Origin: Hybos culiciformis
Lineage: Eukaryota; Arthropoda; Insecta; Diptera; Hybotidae
NCBI GenBank assembly: GCA_964007475.1
Contig: OZ023273.1
Coordinates: 46,625,525-46,689,524 of the forward strand
Length of the DNA: 64,000 bases
Direction: 5' to 3'
Shown: positions 24,233-35,020 of the stretch, piece by piece
Layout of the letters: each line of letters begins with the position of its first letter
Numbering within the stretch: the first letter of the stretch is position 1
Made by a program: the position numbers and the translations under genes
The notes under the pieces: generated by a model
Database searches by the model: none
Told to the model about the DNA's origin: nothing
What the model saw: the letters and a program-made list of their open reading frames with translations, nothing else

Positions 24233-24644
24233 CAGAGATTAGACTGGATAGTAAACTGGATAGTAAACTGATCATTGTATGTGTTTTTTATCTGTGTTTG
24301 TAAGAAGATAGTTGATTGAGTGTCTTTTTACTATCCTGATTTCTATCAAGATTTTTATCATGTTTTCAGTTTTTTGTATTAAATTTTTTTGTTTTTTTTT
24401 TTAGTACAGTGATAAAAAAAAAACAAGGCATACAATTTTTAATTTTGTATTGCTAAAGTAAAAAAAAAATATTTGTTCTTTTTTTCTGACTGTGACTATC
24501 CAGTCAACTATCTTCTCAACTGTCTTGATTTAAATCCTGCTAGTAGAGAAGATAGTAAATTGACAATTAATAAAGTAATAAAATTTCACCAATACATTCA
24601 ACTACTATCTTCGTCAAGATAGTAAAAAAATCCAGTCTAACCTG
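24233..24644. mobile_element. MITE-like element with TTAGACTGGAT inverted ends
   Basis: Left end CAGAGATTAGACTGGATAGT, and right end ATCCAGTCTAACCTG, which is the inverse of CAGGTTAGACTGGAT. GATAGT / ACTATC motifs recur many times in both subterminal regions (for example ACTATCTTC and GAAGATAGT). No coding capacity. The CAG termini are hAT-like, but no target duplication is evident. Confidence 0.65.
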
Positions 24645-27600
24645 GGGGTAAACAAAGAATAAAAAAAATTTTGAAAACTTTATTTGGATCAAAAATTTAT
24701 CCAAAAAATAAAATATTTGTATGTATGTGTATATATAAAAAACCATTTCATACCATATTTTAAAACTTTACGGAAGTCTTTAAAATTATATGGATTTCTG
24801 CAGCAAAAGTTAACTGAACAAGACCTATAACTAATATTCAAATTGATTTTTGTTTTTTTAAAATTCGGTTAAGGACCGAAGATATAGCCAGACAAATTTG
24901 TCATTTCTAGCTTAATCTTCGACTAAAGGATGATGTTTACGATTTGGGAATTGAGTGTTACAGGCTGTCAGCCAGACAAGGGCTTAAAAAAAATTGCAGG
25001 GTTTCCACTTTTTATTCAGATTCATTTTCCCTGACTTTCTCCGATTTCCAGAAAAGTAGGAATTCTGTTGTTGCGAAGGATTCGAATTGAGCTCTAGATT
25101 TCGATAACTTGTTTTATTGAAGGAACCTAAAAAAAAAAATTATTAAATCCTGGTTGTGACCAAAAAAAATAAAGTACATATCTTAAATCAAAAAAAAAAG
25201 GGCTCCATATGTTACCTATGATGACTTTTTGCTAAAACACAAGTTTAAAAAAAAACGATAACGATCCTGAGCAGCGAATTTCTTCAATTCCTTGAATTTT
25301 CATAAAAAAAAATAAAAATAATAATAATCATGGTAAAGTCACTATTCAAATGTATTTATTTTTATTATAAAGTAATTTACGATGTGCATGCGAAATGGCA
25401 AAAAAAAAAAATATATGTACCTTTACATGATTAGAAACAGTAAGTACAAAATAGTTATAAGCCCATGACCGTTATTGAGTATGGTCACGGAGTTAGAAAA
25501 GCTCACAAAATTATCCAATACTGAATTATATTTTACCGATTAGGTTCGCCATGCGCAAAGATAAAAAAACAAAAAAAATTAAAACAATACACAAACCTTT
25601 TAGGTTTTAAAAATTCCAACATTGGTCGTCTTAGAATACAGAAAGAAATTCCTTCTAATTTTGATGAAGAAAAATCTAATTTACTCATAACTTTAGAAAT
25701 AACTATTAGATTTGGCTTAAATTCGAAACTAATTTTCTGTTACCCAAATGCTTCTCTCTGTAAAATTATTTGAAGAAATTCTATTGTGTTTGGAAGCAGT
25801 TAGAAGTATTAAAGACAAACATAGAATCAGAGATCGATTTCATTATATATTTTAATTTTGTTTTTTTCTAAAAAACAATTATTTTCAACAAATTTTGACA
25901 GCTGATTTAAAAGTCAGGAATGGGAAAATAATATGACTGAATAAGTGAACGTCTGCATTTCCATAGTTAATAATAAATCAAAAATTCTTCTCACTTAATG
26001 TTTTTTTCAACTTCCTTTTATCTGAATTATACTGGGCAAATCTAGGTCTTGCACTCAAGCGACACGAAGCGGGAACACATGATTCGTAATGGAAGAATAT
26101 CAAGAAATTTTTATAAAGTCAAAATCTCAAAATAATGAACTCCGTTCGTCAGAATTAAACAAGAAATTATTTTACACATTTATTTTTGAAAAAAAAAAAA
26201 AAAATATTCTCTGCTCAAAAAAAATAAAAAATAAAAAAACACAGAAAAATAAAAATGTAAATATACACTTTGAGTGACTCCAGTAAGAAGGGTTACTGAC
26301 CCTATATCTATACATGGTTATGTTATATATTCGTACTATATGCTTTGCTTATTATTTTTTATGTAAGAGTGGATGGATATTTTTATCCCTTTCCATTCTT
26401 TTTACAACAAAAAGAATGAAGCAAAATAATCCTGTGAAATTCAACAAGCAGCCAGAAATTTCATATAATGTTTATTCGTTAAATTTGTGATATCCCCAGT
26501 GAAACGCAATAGCAATATTTAAAAAAATGCGTAAAAATATGGGTTCTTTTTTAAAATTCTTCTTCCATTTATACCATTTTGTCAAGTACTTTTTCAGAAT
26601 GAACAATTTTATTTTATGTTAAATTTCTGATTTATGAAAATTTGGATAAGACACCGGAGAAATATTTTTTATCCATCCATTTATTTTCCTAGATGATTTT
26701 CATCTCACTAATAAAAAATCGTAGAAATCTGAGAACATAACTACCTACTTACTTATATGAATATTTATGCCTTCTAAGTCAAACATCCTTTGTCTCTTCT
26801 AAAATAAACAAAATTTAAAGTAGCTTTTATTTTCTTTGTTAAAATAGCACATTATCCTCCCATTATTATCGAATACAAACGTTCATAGTGATAGGTACTT
26901 GATTGAAAACTATGTTTTCCATTTCGTTCGAGTGAAAATAGAAATACAGGTCATGAATTTCATCATTTCATCGAAATAGAATTTGAGAATAAGATTTTAA
27001 AGTGCATATTATTTTTTATTTCACAGCGAATTGAGAAATATACCTCTATAAATAAGTTAATGTTGTAAAGTTTTTTCAGTATTTTCATTTCTTTCATAAA
27101 AAATACTACATTGCCTAAATGGTCGACAGTCACATTTACACATTTTTAAATCAATACTTCTTCAATTTTCGAGACATTGATGAAACATATACAGTTATTT
27201 GAAATAACATTGTGTTATGCGAAGGGACTTTCCTTTTAATTTTAAGACCTTATTCATGTCAATTATAAACATCTCACTCTTTTGTTCTCTTCAAAGTTAA
27301 GTAAATGGTTCAAAAATCTAAAATTTGATAGATATTGTAATTGGAATTCAGTAATATAATTTTCCAATGTCCCCTTATATTATTTGACCTTAAATTCCCA
27401 GATTAAATATTTTTTGTTTTAATTTTCTTCTCTTGAGTTTAACTAAAAATTAAAACTAAATCTTGTTTAAAATCCTGTATTTATCAATTTATTTTTAAAA
27501 TTTATTTTTTTTAAAGCTAAGTATGTACGTTCATATATAAAAACGTAAAATTTTTATACAAAATAAGGTGATAATGTCATTGTATTATATTTCCTGAGTT

Positions 27601-29235
27601 ATAAATAAGTCATGATGAGCAAAGTAAATAGTTTCTCTGTTCTAAAGTTGATATAAAAAACATTTATGAACGTCAGTTTTTTGTATAGGTATATTGTGTG
27701 TTGTTAAGATATTCCAAAGCATTGCACAGGACCAAAACAAATTCGGGTTTGATCTATTTAAATTTAGTGAATTGGGGTTAAATTTTTTTCAATAAAAAAT
27801 TATTTTTTTTGGGTTTAAAATAAATGCTGAAAAGATCTTTCCATGCTTAATTACGACCAGAGGATAAGATAACAGAATCTCGATCGACATTGATAATAAC
27901 CCCTTGATTTTATTTTAAAATTTTTTTTTATGTAAACGTTATCTGATAACTGTGAACTACAATTCTTCAAGAGAACAAACTCAGTGTAATAGATAAAAAA
28001 ATTTTGTTTTTATTATTAAGTATGCATGATGAAAAATAAAGCATACTTATAAATGTATCTTATATGCATTATTTATCTACTTGTGCTCTAAAATTTTTTC
28101 CGTCCAGAATCAAAAATATGGAAAATCGTATGTGAAAATCAAAATCGTGAATCGTGTTACTATAATAAATACAAAAATAAATAAAACTATTCTTTTTTTA
28201 AATTATTTGAAAAAAAAAATGTAATCTCTTAAAACTATTTGATATTATAATTTTCTTAAGTTTTATCTCACTATTTATTTTCTCAAAACGGCCAAACTTT
28301 TTTACATTATAGATTGGGCCCCTTTGAAATTATAAACTACTGACCAATAATCAAATAATCATAATAGAAATCATGAGTTAAACTTATCTTCGGTTAAATC
28401 AAAATTTTCAATGGGTTCGAAATATTTTGCGTAAATTTGTACTAATTCGAATTCCTCATCACAAGCATTATTGTAGTAAGCTGTTGTAGATGATCGATAA
28501 CAGAAAATGCTGTTGTAAATGATCGATAACAAAAAATATATGTTTTCTATTTTTACAAATATTCAGTTTTTATTTATTTTCATTTAAAATTATATTGTAT
28601 AGCAGGTAAAATTTGTAATATTAATTTTTTTTTTTTTTTGTTTCATTTCGTTAACAAAAACAAGAATTAATTCCATTTTGTGACCACAATATGAGTTGAA
28701 AATTTTTTTTTTTTAACACAAGTCAATATTGCGTATAAAGAAGAAAACAGAACCCTGGGTACAACAGGTAAAATGAAGGATACAAAATATTTATAAAGGT
28801 TATTGAACACAATGGCAGACATTAAACAGATAATACATTTTAAAAATTCTCATATTTTTTTCGAAGACTTATGGAAATAATACTGAAGTTCTGTTTAGGA
28901 AAAATGGAAGGAAATTGATTATAATTTATAATTAAGTGTATAGGTTTTGAAAAACGGGGTTGTAACCCCTGAAACCCAGCAGGAACACACGTTAAGGCTT
29001 TTGATCACATAGCCTTAATTGAAATTACAAAAACGGAGATTGTTATTCCTTAAGCCCCACAGAAATGAATCGTGCCCTTTTATACTGGAGGATAACCAGA
29101 AATTTGCAGACGCGGTAGTGTCTTTTTTGTCATCACGTCTAAAATTACAAAAAAAAAATTGCAACACAAGAAATATTACTTTTATTCCAACAATTTTTAT
29201 TAATAATTTGGTTAATTGCCATTACATATTTATAT
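24645..29235. other. AT-rich noncoding stretch
   Basis: Contains the inverted dispersed repeat at 25628-25853. The 62- and 75-codon frames at 26089 and 29019 are not convincing genes. Two TTTATT motifs on the plus strand (29181 and 29196) would be AATAAA polyadenylation signals for the minus-strand gene that follows. Confidence 0.6.
25628..25853 (-). repeat. Dispersed repeat, copy 2 (inverted partner at 7555-7770)
   Basis: Its reverse complement aligns with 7555-7770 through TATATAATGAAATC, TACTTCTAACT, GCCAAATC, CTAAAGTTATGAGTAAATTA and ATTTCTTTCTGTATT. Divergence is moderate. No coding capacity or diagnostic termini are visible. Confidence 0.75.
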
Positions 29236-30120
29236 TTAAACACTAACTGCAGGAATAATGCAATGAATTACTAATCCCAAACTAATGGCAACCTCCATTC
29301 TAATTAATCGCTCTCGGACAATGTCAAATATCAGTTCAGAATTGGCTACCTGTAACGCAGACAAAAAGGAAGCCGTTTTTTTACAATCAATTAAACAAGA
29401 TGACTCATAATAATCTTGTCGATTTTCAGTATTTTCATTAACTTCAACATCGTCATCATTATCCTTATTAGTTGAACGAACTTGAGCATTTCTATAACGT
29501 GCACATAAGGTGGCTTGGTCAGTTTCCGCAACCAAATTCAGCTCTCCTTCATTAGTTCCATAAATTGTTATTGATGGTGAAATATTTTTAAATTTGTCGA
29601 GAATTACTCGAATAAATTTAATTGATGGCAAAGCCAATGAAATATTAGGTGTCGGAACTTTTGGAATTTTGTATTCGGACCAATCTCGTCTAGGTATTAA
29701 TGTTATTGGAACATCATGGTTGATACGCCTTGATTGTGTTGAATTTGAGGATGGCAATTCAATATCAACAGATAGACATGGAAATTGTTTATTTGTTAAC
29801 TTAATTTTACAATAAATTACCATACTGTTACGCAATGATGTCAATGCTCTTGCCAAATTAGATGGATTAAAGGATAAGTAAATATTTTTGTGGAGATTTT
29901 CATCAACACCTTTCATATCGTATTCTGAAAAATAGCTTTGACAATCCAATTCTGTCCAGACTGTTAGAACCGTGCTGGATAATTGCTCGTTCACAATAAA
30001 AATAATATTTTTATCACTAATAATCATGACTGATTCTTTTGTTAGTTTGGATAAAGTAACTAAAGTATTAAAAAAATCTTTCATTAATTGTTGATCTCTA
30101 ATAATAGCGCGAAAAAACAT
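29236..30120 (-). CDS. Hus1: HUS1, checkpoint clamp subunit (9-1-1 complex)
   Basis: A complete 294-codon frame with no coding intron. HUS1 forms with RAD9 and RAD1 the PCNA-like ring loaded at damaged DNA in the nucleus to activate ATR signalling. Family landmarks are seen in order: MFFRAIIRDQ at the N-terminus, WTELDCQSYFSEYDMKGV (about residues 56-73), NIYLSFNPSNLARAL, IKLTNKQFPCLSV, the DVPITLIPRRDW segment at the domain junction, NEGELNLVAETDQATLCARY, and the C-terminal IPAVS. Length is slightly above the usual about 280 because of an acidic Asp/Asn insert near 219-236. The ATG is chosen because it aligns with the conserved start. An acceptor (poly-pyrimidine, AACAG at 30156-30160, read on the minus strand) 35 bp upstream suggests a 5' UTR intron. 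Confidence 0.95.
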   Translation of the reverse strand: MFFRAIIRDQQLMKDFFNTLVTLSKLTKESVMIISDKNIIFIVNEQLSSTVLTVWTELDCQSYFSEYDMKGVDENLHKNIYLSFNPSNLARALTSLRNSMVIYCKIKLTNKQFPCLSVDIELPSSNSTQSRRINHDVPITLIPRRDWSEYKIPKVPTPNISLALPSIKFIRVILDKFKNISPSITIYGTNEGELNLVAETDQATLCARYRNAQVRSTNKDNDDDVEVNENTENRQDYYESSCLIDCKKTASFLSALQVANSELIFDIVRERLIRMEVAISLGLVIHCIIPAVSV

Positions 30121-31319
30121 TATAATGTTCTACGTTTTCCGGCCGTTTTGATGGCCTGTTAAAAAAAAAACAAAAAAATAAAATAAAATAAAAGTGTGAA
30201 GATAAAAAAAAATCGAATAACAAATAAAAAGAAAATTTAAAATTCTATTTCACTTAAAGTTTATTTTTTCATGATATATGTTCATACTTAATTATCACAA
30301 AACTTATCACTCAACATGAAAGGAAACAATTCTTTGTACGTAAAACTGTATCTGCTAGAGCCTTAGAATTGCGAAAAATTCATGTAAAAAAAGGGAAAAC
30401 AAATTTTTTAACAAATCACAAGTTTTTTTTACGAAAGTTTAAACAACGAAACCGAATCAACAAATATTTTATAATATCGTTATAAAATTAATTTTTAGCT
30501 TTACTCATACTTTATTATCTTTTTCGTCATTACTTTCCGAAGTACTTATATATGAATGTCCGTTATAGATTTTCTAGAGAAGTTACTTTCTTACAAATTC
30601 CATTTTCACGTAAGGTCGAAAAGGCCCTGTAGCTGTTATAACAAGAACTTACTATCGTTATTACGACTTGTTAGGTCCGAGTGATACGACGGATTCATTG
30701 CTCAAAATCAGATTTTTTGTAGAGTTTGGATAATTTCAAATAATTTATGGTTAATGTTTTGCTTATTATTAACAGAATATACTGTTGTTTATATTTTGCT
30801 GCATGTAATATTGTAAATTTATTTTATATATTTATTGTAAATATTATAAATAAATATATTTTATATTGTAATATCTATAGATAATACCAAAGAGTACCTA
30901 TATCATAGGGGATTCAGTCCTATACAAAAACAACCCCATGAGCTTATATTTTTTTTTGAGAATTTCGCTCTCACAAAAACTTTTAAAACTTTAAAAATAA
31001 CAACAGATCTATACTTCTTATAATCTTCCAATGATAAAATTCTAAATTCTTGGTTTTCTATGAAAAAATTGTAATGTCAAACTTTTTTTAGCGAGAAAAA
31101 TTATGAAAATACTGCTTTAAATAATTTTATAATGTATCTATACATCACTTTTCAATACAGATAAATAAAACGATAATATACTGTCTAGACCTAGTGAAAT
31201 AAATATGTAAAAGGATAGAACATCATTTTCTTTTTAAAATGTTACATCGAAATATAATTTGAATTGTGATCTTACTGCATTTTTCTAATAAATAAAAACT
31301 AAAATTCTGTTTTTCTGTC

Positions 31320-31480
31320 CTCAATTAAGTAGCAGGGGAAGTAAGTAGACTAAGGACCTGAGATGGTTAATAGGGTACTAAAAATTTTGATAGAGGCCCA
31401 AACGAGGGGACTATCTTAGAATACTTTTGATCCGAATCGTCTATTCAAATGACTGTATGTCGAAAGGCCTTCACTGGGCT
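31320..31480 (+). repeat. Dispersed repeat, family of 3940-4140
   Basis: Shares ordered blocks AAATTTTGAT, GAGGCC, ACTATCTTAGAA and TGTATGTCGAAAGGC with the minus strand of 3940-4140. GC-richer than its flanks; element class unknown. Confidence 0.55.
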
Positions 31481-32742
31481 AAATATAAGAAATGAAAATT
31501 TGAACACATTTCCCTGTGTTCGAAATTTTTATCATCAGTCAAACAATTTTAAATCATATCTGCAAACTTATAGTGCAGATATTTAAAATTCATAACAGTT
31601 CCCAATAAAGGTCTTACATTACATTGAAGATTTTTAACAATTATTAAGTAATTATATTTTCCTGAAATTTTAAATATCCTTCAAAGACATAACGTAATCA
31701 ATGGAACATATCAATAAAATTCAAACCAATCATCTTGTAAGTTAAATACTTATTTACCTATTTTGTGAGAAATAATAATGCAATCTTATAAAATTTATAA
31801 ATCAATGTAACTAATCTAGGTTCTAAGTTTATTTTATTTATCAATTATCGAATCAAATATGAATCAAATAAATAAAACTTACGCAAGAAAATTGAAGATG
31901 AATTTTGTGTAAGTATCAAAATGTTTGTATGTATTCTAAATACATATATTTTATAATACTTGACTTATAAATTATAAGTCTATTTTTAAATGCATAAATC
32001 TATTTTTAAATTTATAGTTGTTTAATTTATAATTTTTAAAATTTATAATTTTTTAACTTAACTAAATACTGAGGACAACATAGAGTCTCTAATATAGATA
32101 TGTATTATATAATTAAGTTTGCTTTTAAGTTAAAACTTAACAATATAAATATTGTAGGTATAGGAACTTATACATTATTTTACAAATAGAAATAGTCACG
32201 GAATTAAAAAAATAAATTGAAAGAGTTGAAAAATTCAAAATATTGAAAATTACTAACTCACATATATTTTTTAAAATCAAAAGAATAATCAGAAGGAAAT
32301 TGTTTGTTAATAGGTTACTAAATAAATGCAATGAAAAGTATAAATTTGAAAAACATTAAGAAAAGAAAAATGATTTAATTAATTAAACAAATATTAGATA
32401 AAAATTATTTTTTAAACTAAAACCAAAGGATTAGAGCTCATCATCAAATTATTTAAATTAAACTATAATTCAAAAAAATAAAATAAGGAACGAAAATTTA
32501 TCTTAGTAAAATTCATTTTATAAATGTAGGTAGGTAGGTACCTAATTAAAAGAAAGCAAAGGTACAAGGTAGATATGTACATACACATGATACAGGCATT
32601 GTAAAACGCTTAATGAAAGTTTTTTTCTGTTTTACTTGATGCAAGATGCAACATCAGGTTTAATTTTCACAAATGAAAAATATACCTCTAAGTAGATAGG
32701 TACCTATGCTTTGTGAAACGGTTCAAAATTAATTTCGCACAT

Positions 32743-32830
32743 AGCTGAGTGGCGCAGCGGTAAAGAATAAATTATCGAAGATTCCAACTGCAATTTGAAA
32801 CTTAGTGTCTACTTATGTGATTTAAGTAAC
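32743..32830 (+). repeat. Possible tRNA-derived (SINE-like) head
   Basis: GCTGAGTGGCGCAGCGGTAA resembles a polymerase III A box as found in tRNA genes and SINE heads. I could not find a good B box or a foldable cloverleaf, so it is not called as a tRNA. Confidence 0.25.
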
Positions 32831-33613
32831 TTATACCTATAACACGTTACACTACTATAGGTATTTACCTAGTTGTTTACCTACCCACTACCCTACCTAT
32901 CTACCTAACAAAAATTTTTCGAAACAAAAAATACCTAATCCTCGACCTAATCATATCTAAGTAGGTAGGTAACCTATGATTACTATTCTTAGGTTTTTAT
33001 AATAGCAAAAATTAGCTTCCTCCTACCACAGCAAAGGCTTTCATCTAATAATGTTCTACGGGCAAGGCAAGCTGTAAAAATATCCGTACAGGTTACGGTA
33101 CTTTTAAAAATAGGTAGGTACCTAGGAGGTATGGAGAGTTTTGGTTTGTTTATAGGTTTATAGAGCAGGTATTGGTACCTATAACAAATTTTTAATTATT
33201 GAAATTAAGGAACAAAAATATTATGTACAATGTATTTTTTTGAGTATACCTTCTTTGTATTTTTTTGAGTATAATCAATAATTTTTTTTTTCACAAATAT
33301 TAAATAGGTATAAAAAGATTCTTTCGTTTGGCCACAAAGCCTGATATAGGTACCTACCTACTTTTTTTTTGAAAAGAAAAAGGAAGCCAAATTCAAAAGT
33401 TTAATCACTCTGGGATATAATTATTCACATTTCATAAAACAGAATCAGCGAATACGAATAAGTTATGGTTATTTTTCCCCATTTTACAAATTTTAGGATT
33501 AGGGTTAGAGTCTTGGGGAATCGTTTAGTTTCGAGTTTCGATTCGACGATAACCAAAAATCCAACCAAATCCAACAAACAAACATAATATTTACGATCAT
33601 AACCTGTTCTACT

Positions 33614-33978
33614 CAGAGGGCGAAGTCGTGTCGACTCGCATCGACTTAGTCGAGCTAGTCGGCACAATTTTCGAGTCGCCGCCGCTGGTTCCTTTTTATC
33701 GACTCAGGTCGACTAGCTGCTGCTGAACTTTTATTCGACTTAGTCGACTAAAATCCTTTTTTTTTTGTTTTTTTTATTTTTTTATTTTTTTTTTTTTATT
33801 TTATTTTTTTTTTTTTATTTATTTTTTTTTTTTTTTAGAAAAAATGCGGATTTAGTCGACTAAGTCGATCAAGTCGAGCTGGTCGCTAAGACCGGAATTT
33901 ATCGACTGAGTCGAGCCGCTGCTGGCTATTTTTACCGCAAGCCGCTGCTGACCAAAAATCAAACGACTTCGCCCTCTG
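33614..33978. mobile_element. hAT-type MITE with exact 8-bp target duplication
   Basis: Ends CAGAGGGCGAAGTCGT and ACGACTTCGCCCTCTG are perfect inverted repeats. Both sides are flanked by GTTCTACT (33606-33613 and 33979-33986), an exact 8-bp duplication. The subterminal regions carry many GTCGACT / AGTCGA motifs. The middle is a long T-rich tract. The 80-codon minus-strand frame reading into the left end is an artefact. Confidence 0.95.
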
Positions 33979-34575
33979 GTTCTACTCATCATTCATTTAA
34001 AAATGAAAAATAACAAGATTGTGAATAAAAATTTACTTACAATATTTCAATCTGATCAAAAGTTTCTATTTAATGTATTTGTAGGTAGATTATTTGAAAT
34101 CTAATTATTTTTTTATTTAAACAAAAATTAAATTAAAAGCAGAATAAATAAATACTCTGCAATTAATTACCGACCGACCGAACAAATAATACTAAATTAC
34201 TTCTATAAATCCATAGATAAGATATAGTAATAGATGGCCCACTCAAAAGATCTACTACAGCGCCTGGTGGATTTGTGGAGGGAAGGCGAACTAAAAAAAT
34301 AAAATTTTTGTAGGTGGCAATTTATTTCTAATATTTCAAATAAAATTATTAAAATTCAAATTTGCAGGAAAAAAAGAAGATTATGAATAAAAGATAAATT
34401 TATTTTTATAGCAAATTTTTTATTTTCTTAATTTTTTTAGTTTTTATTTTCTGAAATATATTATTGCATTTTTTTCTATTTGCTCACTTATATACTTAAT
34501 TCATATCACATTGTGTTCTAACATTTCCACTTAAAATTCTTTTAATTTTATTATTAATTATTAAATAATATCTTC

Positions 34576-34803
34576 TGTGACAGATGTATAATCGAATTGT
34601 AAACATCTGATCATATTCGAATTTCGAATGTCATTACAAAACCTTAAGATAGGCTGAATTCTAAAAGTGCTGAATTATATATTGAATAAGCATTATGATT
34701 ATTATCTAAGACCGGAGATGACAACATGTTAAGCGGAAGAATAAATATTAATTTTGAATAATAACAAATTGTTTCAGTTATTTGCACTTACCAATTTGTT
34801 ACA
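34576..34803 (+). repeat. 5' LTR (228 bp)
   Basis: Begins TGTGACAG and ends TTGTTACA, the usual TG...CA termini. It should contain the promoter and polyadenylation signal of the element; AATAAA occurs once (in GAAGAATAAATATT), with no obvious TATA consensus beyond AT-rich words. Confidence 0.96.
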
Positions 34804-34822
34804 TGGCGCACTCGGTAGGATT
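34804..34822 (+). promoter_or_regulatory. Primer-binding site, tRNA-Ser type
   Basis: TGGCGCACTCGGTAGGATT lies directly after the LTR. It is complementary at 18 of 19 positions to the 3' end of insect tRNA-Ser (mature CCA included) as I remember that tRNA; the mismatch is at position 8. Gypsy elements of the 17.6/297 type also use tRNA-Ser. Confidence 0.8.
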
Positions 34823-35020
34823 AATTAATTAAAAGGAAAAAAGAATAATTAATTAATTAATCCAAAACCAAAAAAAAAAAATCAAATAATTGTTGAAATT
34901 TATGGTGTTGCTGTAATTGGAAAAAGAGGCGTTACCTGAAGAATAAATAACCTAAAAAGTAAAACGTGGTGAAAGAAAGGAAAAGGTAAATTTTTTTTTA
35001 GAAAAATATTTTATCATAAA

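Larger units (their letters stand above)
30121..33613. other. Intergenic stretch upstream of Hus1, TACCTACC-rich to the right
   Basis: The Hus1 5' UTR and promoter should lie in the first few hundred bases; no core promoter motif is convincing. A dispersed repeat is at 31320-31480. From about 32500 to 33360 the short word TACCTA / TAGGTA recurs many times, partly in tandem (GTAGGTAGGTAGGTACCTA near 32526). The 64- and 80-codon frames are not genes. Confidence 0.6.

Noticed and set aside
29594..29815. 73-codon frame antisense to Hus1
   Set aside because: Shadow frame; the minus-strand product is a clear HUS1.
32743..32830. Possible tRNA gene
   Set aside because: A-box-like word only; no cloverleaf, anticodon arm or B box could be drawn.
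33425..33667. 80-codon minus-strand frame rich in Arg
   Set aside because: Its first residues come from the terminal repeats of a MITE and the rest from flanking AT-rich DNA.
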